26,476 nt of DNA from Streptosporangiaceae bacterium (lineage in GTDB: Bacteria; Actinomycetota; Actinomycetes; Streptosporangiales; Streptosporangiaceae), in contig JASIGD010000484.1 of the NCBI GenBank assembly GCA_030045295.1, forward strand, positions 1 to 26,476, given 5' to 3'. The notes under the pieces were generated by a model that did not search any database, was not told where the DNA came from, and saw only the letters and a list, made by a program, of their open reading frames with translations. Positions within the stretch are counted from its first letter, which is position 1. Each line of letters starts with the position of its first letter. This document shows, piece after piece, positions 1 to 8,134 of this stretch. Made by a program: the position numbers and the translations under genes.

Positions 1-1135
1 GCTCGGCCGAGCTGGTCGCCAGCCCGTGCGCGTCGATGATGCTGCGCAGCCACCACGTCCCGGCGGCTAGCAGCACCGCGGCGACCTGGAGCGCGCCGCG
101 GCCGAGGCGGGGCACGACGACCGTGGCGGCCAGCACCGCGCCGGCCGCCGAGCCCGCGGCGAACGGCGCGAGCGTCAGCCCGGCGTGGACGGCGGAGAAG
201 TGCTCGCCGAACTGCAGGTACAAGGTCAGCGCGAGCAGGATTCCGGCCATCCCGGCGAAGAAGACCACCACGCAGGCCAGTCCCGCGCTGTAGCCGCGGT
301 GCCGGAACACGCCGGTCTCGATCAGGCTGCCACGGCCTTGCCGGCTCTGCCGCCGGCTCCAGCCGGCCAGCAGCCCGGCCGCCAGCACGCTGGCCGCCAT
401 CATGAGGTACGTCCAGGCTGGCCAGCCGGCCTGACGGCCCTGGATCAGCGGGTAGATGAGCAGGCCCATCGCGGCCGCGCCGAGCAGGGCGCCCGGGCCG
501 TCCGGGCGCGGTGCCTGCGGTGCGCGCGACTCCGGCATGATCCGGGCGGCGCCGATCGCGGCGGCCACCGCCAGCGGCAGGTTCACCAGGAAGATGAGCC
601 GCCATCCGGTGCCGAAGGCGTCCAGGCTGACCAGCGCACCGCCGATGATCGGCCCCAGCACCGCGGACAGCCCGATGACCGGGCCGAAGACGGCGAAGGC
701 ACGGCCTTGCTCGGCGGGGGCGAAGACGTCTCGGATGATGCCGAGGCCCTGCGGGATGAGCAGCGCGGCGGCCGCGCCCTGCGCCAGGCGGCAGCCGATC
801 AGCATCGCCGGGCTGACCGCCAGGGCCGCGGCTAGCGACGCCGCGGCGAAGCCGACCGAGCCGGCCACGAACAGGCGCTTACGCCCGTACCGGTCACCGA
901 GCCTGGCCCCGGTGATCAGGCCGATGGCGAAGGCGAGCGCGTAACCGCCGATGACCCACTGCAGCGCGGCCGCGCTGGCGTGCAGCTCGGTCCTGATCGT
1001 GGGCGCCGCGACGTTCACGATCGAGCCGTCCAGCAAGTCCATGCACTCCGCGGCCAGGACCAGGGCCAGCACGGCCCACCTGCGCCGATCCCCGCTGCCG
1101 TCCCGAGCCGTCACCCGCACCTCGTGCCGAGCCAT
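1..1135 (-). CDS. DHA2-type MFS multidrug efflux transporter (C-terminus beyond the window)
   Basis: The minus strand is open from an ATG at 1135 to the left edge, giving 378 residues of a proton-driven efflux pump in the cytoplasmic membrane. The start reads MARHEVRV. TM1 carries the DHA2 signature LDGSIVNVAAPTI, and the TM2-3 loop reads GARLGDRYGRKRLF, matching the MFS motif A (GxLxDRxGRK). Hydrophobic segments continue to the edge (for example LIFLVNLPLAVAAAIGAARI), consistent with a 14-TM EmrB/QacA-like protein of which about three quarters is present. It is divergent from a TetR gene with two palindromic operators in between, so it is very probably the repressor's target. The substrate cannot be read from sequence. 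The family call is firm. Confidence 0.9.
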   Translation of the reverse strand, partial: MARHEVRVTARDGSGDRRRWAVLALVLAAECMDLLDGSIVNVAAPTIRTELHASAAALQWVIGGYALAFAIGLITGARLGDRYGRKRLFVAGSVGFAAASLAAALAVSPAMLIGCRLAQGAAAALLIPQGLGIIRDVFAPAEQGRAFAVFGPVIGLSAVLGPIIGGALVSLDAFGTGWRLIFLVNLPLAVAAAIGAARIMPESRAPQAPRPDGPGALLGAAAMGLLIYPLIQGRQAGWPAWTYLMMAASVLAAGLLAGWSRRQSRQGRGSLIETGVFRHRGYSAGLACVVVFFAGMAGILLALTLYLQFGEHFSAVHAGLTLAPFAAGSAAGAVLAATVVVPRLGRGALQVAAVLLAAGTWWLRSIIDAHGLATSSAE

Positions 1136-1163
1136 CACCCGCACCGCTTTCCGATCTCTATTC

Positions 1164-1200
1164 CGAACAATGTTCGTTGAATAATTACGAACACCGTTCT
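1164..1200. promoter_or_regulatory. Tandem TetR-type operators between the efflux and repressor genes
   Basis: Two palindromes lie in the divergent promoter region. 1164-1176 reads CGAACAATGTTCG, a perfect 6-1-6 palindrome. 1188-1200 reads CGAACACCGTTCT, an imperfect copy. Both share the core GAAC-N3-GTTC and their centres are 24 bp apart. One sits just upstream of the tetR -35 element and the other inside the -35/-10 spacer, so a bound repressor would block its own promoter and probably the pump promoter too. The spacing of 3 differs from LexA boxes, which have 4. Confidence 0.75.
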
Positions 1201-1205
1201 ACACT
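1177..1205 (+). promoter_or_regulatory. tetR promoter, probably giving a leaderless transcript
   Basis: TTGAAT (1177-1182) and TACACT (1200-1205) are separated by 17 bp and match sigma-70 type -35 and -10 boxes. Transcription would begin about 7 nt after the -10, at or next to the ATG at 1213, so the mRNA would have essentially no leader. No Shine-Dalgarno sequence precedes 1213. The TTG at 1177, which would extend the frame by 12 codons, is therefore better read as the -35 box than as a start codon. Confidence 0.6.
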
Positions 1206-1212
1206 GATTGGC

Positions 1213-2028
1213 ATGAGCATGTCAAGTGAGCCGAAACGGTCCGTGGGCCCGCAGGACCCCGGCCCGGGCACGTCGGGCGGCCCAAGCTCTCTCCCCGCGG
1301 CCCCGCCGCGGGTGGCCAGGCGCAGGTCCGCGGCCGGGCGCAAGCCCACGCTGTCCGTCCCGACGATCGTGGCGGCAGCGATCGAAGTCCTGGACGAAGC
1401 GGGCTTCGCCGGGCTGTCCATGCGCCGGGTCGCCGACCGGCTCGGGACCGGCGCCGCCTCGCTATACGCACACGTCTCTGGCCGCGAGGAACTGCTCGAG
1501 CTGGTCTTCGACGCCCTGGTCGGCCAGGTTCAGCTCGAAGAGCCTGATCCAGCCAGGTGGCGCGAGCAGCTGCACCGGCTGCTGCGTGACCTGCGCGACA
1601 TCCTGGCCTCGCATACCGATGCCGCCCTGGCCGGGCTCGGACGGGTGCCCACGGCGCCGCAAACCCTGGCCGCTGCCGAGGTGCTGGTCGGGGTGCTGCG
1701 GGCCGGCGGGCTGTCCGACCGGGTCATCGCACTCGGCTTCGACCAGCTCGTGTTGTACGTGTCGGCGAGCGCGTACGAGGCGGGCCTCTACCGCAGGGCC
1801 GACCCGGCCGAAATCGAGCGCTATTTCGCCGGGGTCCATGCCTTCTACGCCGCGCTGCCGCCGGGCCGGTACCCGGTGCTTACCGCCATAGCCCCGGATA
1901 TGACCGGGCCAGACGCCGACGATCGGTTTGAGTTCGGGCTGAGCGTGCTTATCGCCGGCCTGGAGGCGGCCAGCGCCGCCGAGAACGCGCAGGCGGGCGA
2001 CGCGGGGACCGTAGTGTCGGCAACCTGA
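1213..2028 (+). CDS. TetR/AcrR family transcriptional repressor
   Basis: The 271-residue protein has a low-complexity Pro/Gly/Ser-rich head (about 1-45). A TetR N-terminal DNA-binding domain follows: LSVPTIVAAAIEVLDEAGF, then a helix-turn-helix at about 68-90 (LSMRRVADRLGTGAASLYAHVSG). The all-helical C-terminal ligand and dimer domain (about 100-260) resembles the TetR_C class of drug-pump regulators. ATG 1213 was chosen because a -35/-10 pair places transcription start there. It is divergent from the MFS pump and both share tandem palindromes, so the likely role is an autoregulated repressor of the pump, released by a pump substrate. The ligand is unknown. Confidence 0.88.
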   Translation: MSMSSEPKRSVGPQDPGPGTSGGPSSLPAAPPRVARRRSAAGRKPTLSVPTIVAAAIEVLDEAGFAGLSMRRVADRLGTGAASLYAHVSGREELLELVFDALVGQVQLEEPDPARWREQLHRLLRDLRDILASHTDAALAGLGRVPTAPQTLAAAEVLVGVLRAGGLSDRVIALGFDQLVLYVSASAYEAGLYRRADPAEIERYFAGVHAFYAALPPGRYPVLTAIAPDMTGPDADDRFEFGLSVLIAGLEAASAAENAQAGDAGTVVSAT

Positions 2029-2179
2029 CAGATGTCCTGTCCGCTGGGCGACTGACGGTCTTATCGCCCTCCGGCACGCTGGCGGTAGCTGGTCATCGCA
2101 GGCCGGCCACCCGATCGGACTGGCCACCTGGTAGCCCGGCTCCGCCGAGCAGGGCCGCTAGCCCGGAAAGCGAGGAGTC

Positions 2180-2383
2180 ATGTTCACTCAGCCCGACCGC
2201 ATCGGACAGCTTGCCCGCGAGCACCACAACCAGATGCTGACCGAGGCCAGTCGGCGGCAACTGCGGCACCAGCACGGCCGCCCGACACCCGCCGCCCAGG
2301 GCGCCACCACCAGCATCACCCGCCGCCTGGCCGCGGCGATCGCCAGGTTCAGCTCGGTCGCCACGGAAGCGCCAAGCCACTGA
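2180..2383 (+). CDS. Small conserved actinobacterial hypothetical protein (67 aa)
   Basis: This is a short reading frame with a good ribosome site (GCGAGGAG, 4 nt before the ATG). The protein begins MFTQPDRIGQLAREHHNQML and has a basic middle (RRQLRHQHGR) and a helical, alanine-rich tail (TTSITRRLAAAIARF). I recognise the general pattern of small MFT-type proteins of unknown function that recur in actinomycete genomes. No domain, signal peptide or membrane segment is evident. It stands alone, 150 bp after tetR and tail-to-tail with the oxidase gene, with a strong hairpin between them. Function unknown. Confidence 0.7.
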   Translation: MFTQPDRIGQLAREHHNQMLTEASRRQLRHQHGRPTPAAQGATTSITRRLAAAIARFSSVATEAPSH

Positions 2384-2404
2384 CGCGATAAGCGTCCGGC
2401 ACCA

Positions 2405-2438
2405 CGTCCCGGCCCGGCCCCAAGCCGGCGCCGGGACG
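2405..2438. terminator. Hairpin terminator between convergent genes
   Basis: Arms CGTCCCGGC (2405-2413) and GCCGGGACG (2430-2438) are perfectly complementary, with a 16-nt interior that itself contains CCGG/CCGG pairing. The hairpin lies 22 bp after the small plus-strand gene and 42 bp beyond the stop of the minus-strand oxidase, so it can serve both. There is no U-tract, as is common in high-GC actinomycetes. Confidence 0.6.
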
Positions 2439-2479
2439 CTGGCGGCCCCGGGACGGCCCAGGAGGTCAGCCGGTGAGCG

Positions 2480-3700
2480 TCAGTCCAGGTCAGGTACGAC
2501 GGGATCGTAGTAGTGGCCGTACTGCCAGAGCCCGCGCGTGACCAGCACGTCGTCGGGGAGCGTGCCGAACCGCCCGGGCGAGAGCGCCTCCATCCCCGGT
2601 GGCGGGACGTCGCTGGCGATCCACGCGGCGAGGGCCTCGCCGATGGCGAGGGAGGAGGAGAATCCCGAGCCGTTGCACCCGGAGGCGGACCACAGGCCAG
2701 GTAGGTCCGGTGTGGGGCCGACGACGAAGCGGCCGTCAGGGCTCATCGTGAACAGCCCGCCGCGGTGCTCGGCGACGGGAGCGGTGCCCGCGGCTGGTAC
2801 CTCGGCCGTGATCTGCCCCGCTAGCGTCCGCAGCACGCCGAGGTCCAGCGGCACGTCGTCTGTGGTGAAGCAGGTCGGCTGGTCCCGCGGGTCGACCGGC
2901 AGCGGCCGGGGTTCGAACCCGCCGAACATGAGCCCGCCGCGCGCCGGGCGCAGGTAGACGGCGGCATCGACCACCCGGGTGATCGGGTCGGCCGCGTCGA
3001 CCTGGGCCGTCGGCGCGGTGATCAGCAGCTGGTGGCGGACCGGGGCCACCGGCACCTGCGCCCCGGCCAGGGCGGCGACGAGGCGCACCCAGCCGCCGGC
3101 CGCGTCCACCACTACCGGCGCCGCGATCGACCGGCGCTCGGTTTCGACACCCGCCACGCGGCCGGCCGTCACGGCTATCCCGATGACCGGCTCGTTTTCT
3201 GCCACCACCGCCCCGTGCCGCTGGCAGGCCGCCAGGTAAGCCTGGATGAGACCGATCGGCTCCTCGATGTAGATGTCTTCCGGGCACCAAAGGGCGAAGT
3301 GGTCGCCGGCCGGCCGGTAGTAGCTGAGCCCGTCGGCGAGCTGCGCCCGCGTCGCCTCGCGGACGTCGGCGCCCCAGCGTCGCGATTGGGCCAGTTCCCG
3401 GCTCAGAAACGCGCGATGCCGGGCGGTCCGGGCGATCAGGAAACTCCCCGGGCGGGCTACGTCCAGCCGCGTCCCGGCCCAGTCAGCAAAGCAGATCGCC
3501 CTGGCGATGCTGCGCCGGGCCAGCCGGGTGCGGAGCTCGTCGGCCTGGACGGACTTGAACAGGCCCGCCGCCCGGCCGGAAGCTTGCGACCCGGCCGTCT
3601 GACGCTCCACTACCGTCACCGACCGGCCGGACATCGCACAATGCAGCGCGGTGCTCAGACCCAGAGCACCGGCCCCGATCACCACGACGTCGGCGTCCAC
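2480..3700 (-). CDS. FAD-dependent oxidoreductase, DAO family (sarcosine/glycine/D-amino-acid oxidase-like)
   Basis: The 406-residue flavoenzyme opens with the Rossmann motif VVVIGAGALGLSTALH (GxGxxG at residues 9-14) followed by VVERQTAGSQASGRAAG, the usual DAO-fold FAD contact. The C-terminal FAD-binding stretch (DGRFVVGPTPDLPGLWSASGCNGSGFSSSLAIGEALA) is typical of the DAO/sarcosine oxidase family. Such enzymes oxidise secondary amines or amino acids to imines, yielding H2O2 or passing electrons to a carrier; the substrate cannot be assigned here. The start is GTG 3700, as the nearby ATG is out of frame. It lies 39 bp downstream of the D,D-carboxypeptidase on the same strand, so co-transcription is likely. 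Family call strong, substrate unknown. Confidence 0.88.
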   Translation of the reverse strand: MDADVVVIGAGALGLSTALHCAMSGRSVTVVERQTAGSQASGRAAGLFKSVQADELRTRLARRSIARAICFADWAGTRLDVARPGSFLIARTARHRAFLSRELAQSRRWGADVREATRAQLADGLSYYRPAGDHFALWCPEDIYIEEPIGLIQAYLAACQRHGAVVAENEPVIGIAVTAGRVAGVETERRSIAAPVVVDAAGGWVRLVAALAGAQVPVAPVRHQLLITAPTAQVDAADPITRVVDAAVYLRPARGGLMFGGFEPRPLPVDPRDQPTCFTTDDVPLDLGVLRTLAGQITAEVPAAGTAPVAEHRGGLFTMSPDGRFVVGPTPDLPGLWSASGCNGSGFSSSLAIGEALAAWIASDVPPPGMEALSPGRFGTLPDDVLVTRGLWQYGHYYDPVVPDLD

Positions 3701-3739
3701 CAGGCCATTGTGCCGCAGCCGACGGCCGCGGCCTAGCCG

Positions 3740-4636
3740 TCAGAAGTGGGCAAAGCCCCAGTTCAAGACCTTGGTGGCCACGGGCCCTGTGACGGCGACG
3801 TCGTCACCGGGCGTGCCCAGCGTCACACCGATCAAGGTCAGGCCGTCACGCGTCGCCTCGAACAGCAGGCAGTTTTCCGCGGCCTTGGTGTCGCCCGTCT
3901 TGATCCCGGTCGCGCCGGCGTACGTGCCGATCAGCGGGTTGGTGTTCCACCACTGATAGGCGTGGTGCCCGCCGCCGGCCGGCAGCTCATAGCTGGCCTG
4001 GCCGACGATGGCCCGGAACACGCCGTACCTCATCGCGTACCGTCCCAGCGTGATCAGGTCCGCCGGGGTCGACCAGGTTGAGTATTCGGTCGGCCACGGC
4101 AGGCCGTCGAAGTTCGAGAAATGCGTCCTGGTCAGGCCCAGTTGCTTGGCTTCGGCATTCATTTTGGCGATGAACGCGTCCAGCCCGGGGCCGTAGGCCT
4201 CGGCCAGCGTGTACGCGGCGTCGCAACCCGACGGCAGCAGCAGCGCCTCGAGAAGCTCCCGCGCGGTCAGCTTGTCCCCGGGTATCAGGCCGGCGGTGCT
4301 CGGATCGTCCTGTTTCTTGAGGTAGGCGATGACCGACTCCGGGACCGTGATCGTCCGGTCCAGGCCGCCCGCCTTGATCACCAGCAGCGCCGTCATCACC
4401 TTCACGATGCTGCCGATCGGCCGCTCGGTGTTGAGGTCCATGCTCCACAAGATCGTGCCGGTCGCGGCGTTGGCCAGGGCTCCGCCCTTGATCTGAAGAC
4501 CGGAAGGACCCGGGACGGGCGCGGATCTCACCAGGGGCGTGCCGCTGGCGTAGGCCGGGACGGCACTGGCGCCCGCTATCGCGAGAGCCGCCAGGCCGAT
4601 CCCGAGCACCCGGATGGCGCGCCGGAGCGTAAGCAT
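3740..4636 (-). CDS. Serine-type D-Ala-D-Ala carboxypeptidase (peptidase S11)
   Basis: The 298-residue exported penicillin-binding protein trims the terminal D-Ala from peptidoglycan stem peptides. ATG 4636 is preceded by a strong AGGAGG site. An upstream in-frame start at 4678 would overlap the lipase stop and has no such site. Residues 1-30 form a signal peptide ending AYA. Active-site motifs are SIVK at 76-79 (SxxK), SGC at 136-138 where the classical motif is SGN, and KTG at 246-248. The catalytic domain fills the rest, and the C-terminal beta domain and amphipathic anchor of DacA enzymes are absent. It is 22 bp downstream of the lipase and 39 bp upstream of the oxidase. Confidence 0.92.
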   Translation of the reverse strand: MLTLRRAIRVLGIGLAALAIAGASAVPAYASGTPLVRSAPVPGPSGLQIKGGALANAATGTILWSMDLNTERPIGSIVKVMTALLVIKAGGLDRTITVPESVIAYLKKQDDPSTAGLIPGDKLTARELLEALLLPSGCDAAYTLAEAYGPGLDAFIAKMNAEAKQLGLTRTHFSNFDGLPWPTEYSTWSTPADLITLGRYAMRYGVFRAIVGQASYELPAGGGHHAYQWWNTNPLIGTYAGATGIKTGDTKAAENCLLFEATRDGLTLIGVTLGTPGDDVAVTGPVATKVLNWGFAHF

Positions 4637-4658
4637 CTGCACCTCCTGGCACCGGTCG

Positions 4659-5501
4659 CTAGTTACTGCAGGCCGCATCCAGCGGCACCGTGGTTGGCGA
4701 CAGCACGTGCATGTAAGTGTTCATCGAATGAGCGCAGCTCAGGCTCCACTTCGCCTTCCCCAGGGAGTTGATCGCGTACCCGGTGGTGACGGCCTGGTAG
4801 TTATCGGAGATATCGACAGGGAAGTACGGGACGACGTCGACCTGGTTGTAGATCCGCCAGGACACAGTGCTCAGGGCGCCATAGCGCGCCGCGAAGACGG
4901 CATCGCCCGTCTTGGGTGAGGCAAACGTCCAGGCCTGCGGCTTCAGCGCCGTGTTCGCGGTCAGGTCCGCGACCAGCAGCGTGGCCAGCGCGCCGCCCAG
5001 GCTGTGACCGGTCACCACGACGGGCAGGTCGGCGGGATCAACCTGGGTGGCCAGGCCCTCGGTCGCCGCCTTGGCCACGTCGTCGGCGAACGTGGCCGGC
5101 GCGGGCGTGCTCTGCTGCTGGCCCGGGGTCATGGTGCCGAAGGTGTTGTAGATGTCGTAGAAGCCCTCGGCGACCTTACCGCCGTTGGTGACCTGGGTGA
5201 ACGGCACCAGATCCCAGTGGAAGTCATCCCACCATTCCATGTCCGTGGCCGTGCCGCGGAACGCGACGACGGCGGTCCTGGGATCGCCTCCCACCGCGAC
5301 GAACCCGTAAAAGACACGGGACTGCGCGGGACCGGCGAAGTCCGTCATCTGGATCGTCCGAACCAGCGTGTAGCCGGCGGGCATCTTCGTGATCGTGGCC
5401 GGATTGACCTCGCTGGGATCGCTCGTGTACTGCGCCTCAGCGGCCTGGATGAAGGGTCCCCAGGTGACCGCCGTGGCCGGGTTCATGGTGTCAGCAGGCA
5501 T
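4659..5501 (-). CDS. Class 3 (fungal-type) lipase/esterase
   Basis: This 280-residue alpha/beta hydrolase has the lipase 3 layout: oxyanion segment AFRGT at 80-84, nucleophile elbow GHSLGG with Ser167, Asp222 in YNQVDVVPYF, and a His at 258 (AHSMNTY). These fit a Ser-Asp-His triad that hydrolyses acyl esters. The region FASPKTGDAVFAARY is also typical of the family. No classical signal peptide is visible at the chosen ATG (AAGGA about 8 nt upstream), so it is cytoplasmic or leaves by another route. It is the first gene of a three-gene minus-strand run with the carboxypeptidase and oxidase. The natural substrate is unknown. Confidence 0.88.
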   Translation of the reverse strand: MPADTMNPATAVTWGPFIQAAEAQYTSDPSEVNPATITKMPAGYTLVRTIQMTDFAGPAQSRVFYGFVAVGGDPRTAVVAFRGTATDMEWWDDFHWDLVPFTQVTNGGKVAEGFYDIYNTFGTMTPGQQQSTPAPATFADDVAKAATEGLATQVDPADLPVVVTGHSLGGALATLLVADLTANTALKPQAWTFASPKTGDAVFAARYGALSTVSWRIYNQVDVVPYFPVDISDNYQAVTTGYAINSLGKAKWSLSCAHSMNTYMHVLSPTTVPLDAACSN

Positions 5502-5662
5502 GCCGTGTCCTTACTTCATCGAACCGGTCCACCGCAAAGCGCGCCGCGGATAGCACCCTCGGCAGTTTCGGTCCCGCGCCGCGGCCCCGTGCCATAGCTT
5601 TCTCCGACCTGCAGGCGGACGCAAGGCCACCCGCCTTCGGCTACCGAACGCGATCCATCAGG

Positions 5663-7324
5663 TCAGCCGGCCTGATCGAGCCAGCCCGCGACGCTGCGGG
5701 CCAGCGTCGGCATCGGGAGCGAGCCGTGGTCCAGGACGGCGGCGTGGAAGGCGGGCAGGGAGAACGCCGGGCCCAGGCGCCTCTGGGCGTCCTCCCGGAG
5801 CCGGAGGATCTCGAGCTTGCCGGTGAGGTACGCCAGAGCCTGTCCCGGCACCACCACGTACCGGTCGATCTCATCGGCGAGAAATTCCCGGGGCTCGGGA
5901 ACGTGCTGCACCATGAACTCCAGCGCCCGCTCCCGGCTCCAGCCGAAAGCGTGCAGGCCGGTGTCCACCACGAGCCGGGCGGCCCGCATGAGGGATGAGC
6001 TGATCGAGCCGAGCAGGCCGCGATCGTCGGCGTACAGGCCGACCTCCTCGGCGAGCTGCTCGGCGTACAGGCCCCATCCCTCCGAGAACACCGGGAGGCT
6101 GCGCTGGCGCTGCAGGTCGGGCAGGCCGGTGAGCAGCTGAAGGCGGGAGAGCTGCAGGTGATGCCCGGGCACCGTTTCGTGGAAGGCCACCACTTCGGTG
6201 TCCCATCCGGTGCCGGCGGTGGGCCGGTCGGTATTGAACCAGAACGTCCCTGGTCGGCCGCCGTCCAGGCGCGGCGGGGTGTAGTGGGGAGCCGCGCCGC
6301 TCACGGCCACCACCTCGGGCATGGGCGTCACCACGCAGGGCGGCGGAAGGGGCGCCGGGAAGAACTCCGCCGCCCGCGCCTCGGCCCGCCTCACCGCGAC
6401 CTCCGCCTGCCGGATGGCCTGCTCCGCGGATACCTTCCCGGCTGACTCATGCAACGCGGTGAATACCTCATCCAGCCCCGAGAGCCCCAGCCCGTCGCCC
6501 AGCTCCTCGGCCCGGGCTTCCAGCGCCGCGACGTAATCCAGGCCGGTCTGGTGGAGTTGTTCCGGGGATAGCGGCAGGGTCGTGTAGATCCGAACCGCCC
6601 GGGCGTAATCTGCTCCGCCGCCGGGCAGGTGGACCAGGCCGGCTTGGCTGGAGGGCCGGGCCCGCGGGAGAAGTTCGGAGATGGTGGCCACCCACCTTGC
6701 CAGCGCCGGCCGTAGCACCTCCTCGGCGACCGCCCGGCGTTCTTCTTCCCACGCAGCTGTCCCGGGCCACCCCTGGGGTGCCCGCGGGAAAAACACCGGC
6801 GTAATGGCGGGCGCCTCCAGCACAGCCTCGGCCCAGGTGATGGCCTGCGCGACGAGCGGCGCGACCGGGAACCTTCCGCGGGCGGCGCCACCCCGCAGCC
6901 GCTCGCCGATCTGGTCGACCCAGGCGCCGCTGCGGCGCAGGCGAGTCAGGTACGCCTCGGCCGCGGCGGAGTCGATCAGGACCGTCCGGGCCGCCGTCGC
7001 CAGCAGGGCCGCAGGCCCCGCGTACGGCTTGGCGGTCACTGTGTACTCCGACCAGGCCAGGTCGATCATCTCCCGCTCCTGGGTGATCGCGTGTTTCGTG
7101 CAGTCCAGCGTGACGGCATCCGCCGACGTGAGCTGCCCGCGCGCGATCGCGTCGGCCTCGCGGAGGAACTGCTCGACCTCGGCCCGCCAGGCCTGCTGAC
7201 CCTCTTCGCTCTCGTCCGGGACCAGGTCGTCGTACCCCGGGATGCCGTACATGCTGGCTGCGAAGGGATTTTCTTCGAGCCAGCGGTGGTGGAAGCGGTC
7301 GGCTAGGTCACGCGCTGAGGTCAT
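5663..7324 (-). CDS. DUF885 family protein, probable zinc metallohydrolase
   Basis: The 553-residue protein begins MTSARDLADRFHHRWLEENPF, the usual DUF885 opening. It carries the metalloprotease-like motif FHETVPGHH (residues 381-389, HExxH-type) and the downstream SEGWGLYAE (E415), which would give the third metal ligand, then RAARLVVDTGLHAFGW (448-462). These are the hallmarks of DUF885, a gluzincin-like family of poorly known carboxypeptidases. There is no signal peptide. ATG 7324 is preceded by GGAAGGGA, about 11 nt away. The open frame continues upstream, but that sequence overlaps the next gene and lacks family similarity. The exact substrate is unknown. Confidence 0.87.
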   Translation of the reverse strand: MTSARDLADRFHHRWLEENPFAASMYGIPGYDDLVPDESEEGQQAWRAEVEQFLREADAIARGQLTSADAVTLDCTKHAITQEREMIDLAWSEYTVTAKPYAGPAALLATAARTVLIDSAAAEAYLTRLRRSGAWVDQIGERLRGGAARGRFPVAPLVAQAITWAEAVLEAPAITPVFFPRAPQGWPGTAAWEEERRAVAEEVLRPALARWVATISELLPRARPSSQAGLVHLPGGGADYARAVRIYTTLPLSPEQLHQTGLDYVAALEARAEELGDGLGLSGLDEVFTALHESAGKVSAEQAIRQAEVAVRRAEARAAEFFPAPLPPPCVVTPMPEVVAVSGAAPHYTPPRLDGGRPGTFWFNTDRPTAGTGWDTEVVAFHETVPGHHLQLSRLQLLTGLPDLQRQRSLPVFSEGWGLYAEQLAEEVGLYADDRGLLGSISSSLMRAARLVVDTGLHAFGWSRERALEFMVQHVPEPREFLADEIDRYVVVPGQALAYLTGKLEILRLREDAQRRLGPAFSLPAFHAAVLDHGSLPMPTLARSVAGWLDQAG

Positions 7325-7443
7325 GAGACGTTGATCCCTTCCAAACTTCCTGAGCGTTGGTTGGTTATACGGCCGCTTATGCCATCCGATTGGCTGAAGC
7401 GGAGTTCTCACCGGTCCGGCGAACCCCGCCCGCGGGCGGCCGC

Positions 7444-8088
7444 TCAGGTCGGGATAACCGTGTCGGTGTCTCCGGACAACAGCTGCTGGGGGATCTGGCC
7501 GAACGTGTACCGGACCGGGGAGGCTCCCGGGACCAGCGTGAACGTCCAGATGACGTCGAAGCGGTCGCCCGGCCACTTCTGGGGTATCGCTGTTCCCGGG
7601 GTGGTCGGCACCGACGAGGCGAGCGCCGGGATGTGGTCGTGCTCCCAGCAGATCAGCACGACGCCGGAGTAGCCGCTCACCACGCTGGCGGCCAGCTGGG
7701 CCTCCTGGCCTTCGGCGAAGGCGGAGACTATCGCCAGCCCGAGACGATCCGACAGGCCCTGGATCGTCTCGTGCGTGCGGTGCGCGGCCGTCTTGACCGG
7801 GTCGCCGTAGGAGGGTGAGAGCAGGGCCGCGGGCGTCAGCAGCCCGGCTTGCCGCGGCCCGAGGGCAGGATCGAACAGGACCGCGAGCGCGCCGGAGCGC
7901 TGCCACCCCCTCGGCAGCAGCGAATGATCATCCTGAACGCCCTGATCATTGACGGCAAACGGCGCGGCCGGGGCGGGCGGAGGCTTCCCCTTGGCTACCG
8001 GCGGCGGATCAGCGGGCTTTTCGCCGTGGCGGATGATGTAGATCACGTCTGGCGGTGCGGTGCCGCCTCGGGCGGGTGGCTGAGTCAT
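7444..8088 (-). CDS. Histidine phosphatase superfamily protein
   Basis: The 214-residue protein carries the phosphatase signature IIRHGEKP (Arg20, His21, Gly22), where the His is phosphorylated during catalysis. A proline-rich insert follows (PPPVAKGKPPPAPAAP), then PVKTAAHRTHETIQGLSDRLGL, which carries conserved phosphate-pocket Arg and His residues, and the C-terminal catalytic motif LICWEHDHIP (His150). It lacks a signal peptide. ATG 8088 fits the start of similarity, and a -10-like TACCAT lies 6 nt upstream, suggesting leaderless mRNA. It sits between the DUF885 gene and hypX on the same strand but has its own candidate promoter, and a strong hairpin separates it from hypX. Substrate unknown. 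Confidence 0.85.
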   Translation of the reverse strand: MTQPPARGGTAPPDVIYIIRHGEKPADPPPVAKGKPPPAPAAPFAVNDQGVQDDHSLLPRGWQRSGALAVLFDPALGPRQAGLLTPAALLSPSYGDPVKTAAHRTHETIQGLSDRLGLAIVSAFAEGQEAQLAASVVSGYSGVVLICWEHDHIPALASSVPTTPGTAIPQKWPGDRFDVIWTFTLVPGASPVRYTFGQIPQQLLSGDTDTVIPT

Positions 8089-8094
8089 CCCAGC

Positions 8095-8100
8095 ATGGTA
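8095..8100 (-). promoter_or_regulatory. Candidate -10 box of the histidine phosphatase gene
   Basis: TACCAT on the minus strand matches TANNNT and ends 6 nt before the ATG at 8088, with no Shine-Dalgarno sequence between. This spacing would place transcription start at the start codon. No convincing -35 was seen. Confidence 0.4.
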
Positions 8101-8134
8101 GGACCACCCGTGCCTGACCGGTAGAGGCCGACCC

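Noticed and set aside
185..944. Plus-strand open frames across the start of the window
   Set aside because: They are antisense to the MFS transporter, whose minus-strand frame has family motifs; the plus frames read as Arg/Pro/Gly-rich low-complexity sequence.
1164..1200. LexA/SOS box interpretation of the GAAC...GTTC sites
   Set aside because: The spacer is 3 nt rather than the 4 nt of actinobacterial LexA boxes, and the sites sit between tetR and its pump.
7325..7906. Upstream extension of the DUF885 frame by 194 codons
   Set aside because: It overlaps the histidine phosphatase gene in another frame and encodes Arg/Pro-rich sequence; family similarity starts at MTSARDLADRF.
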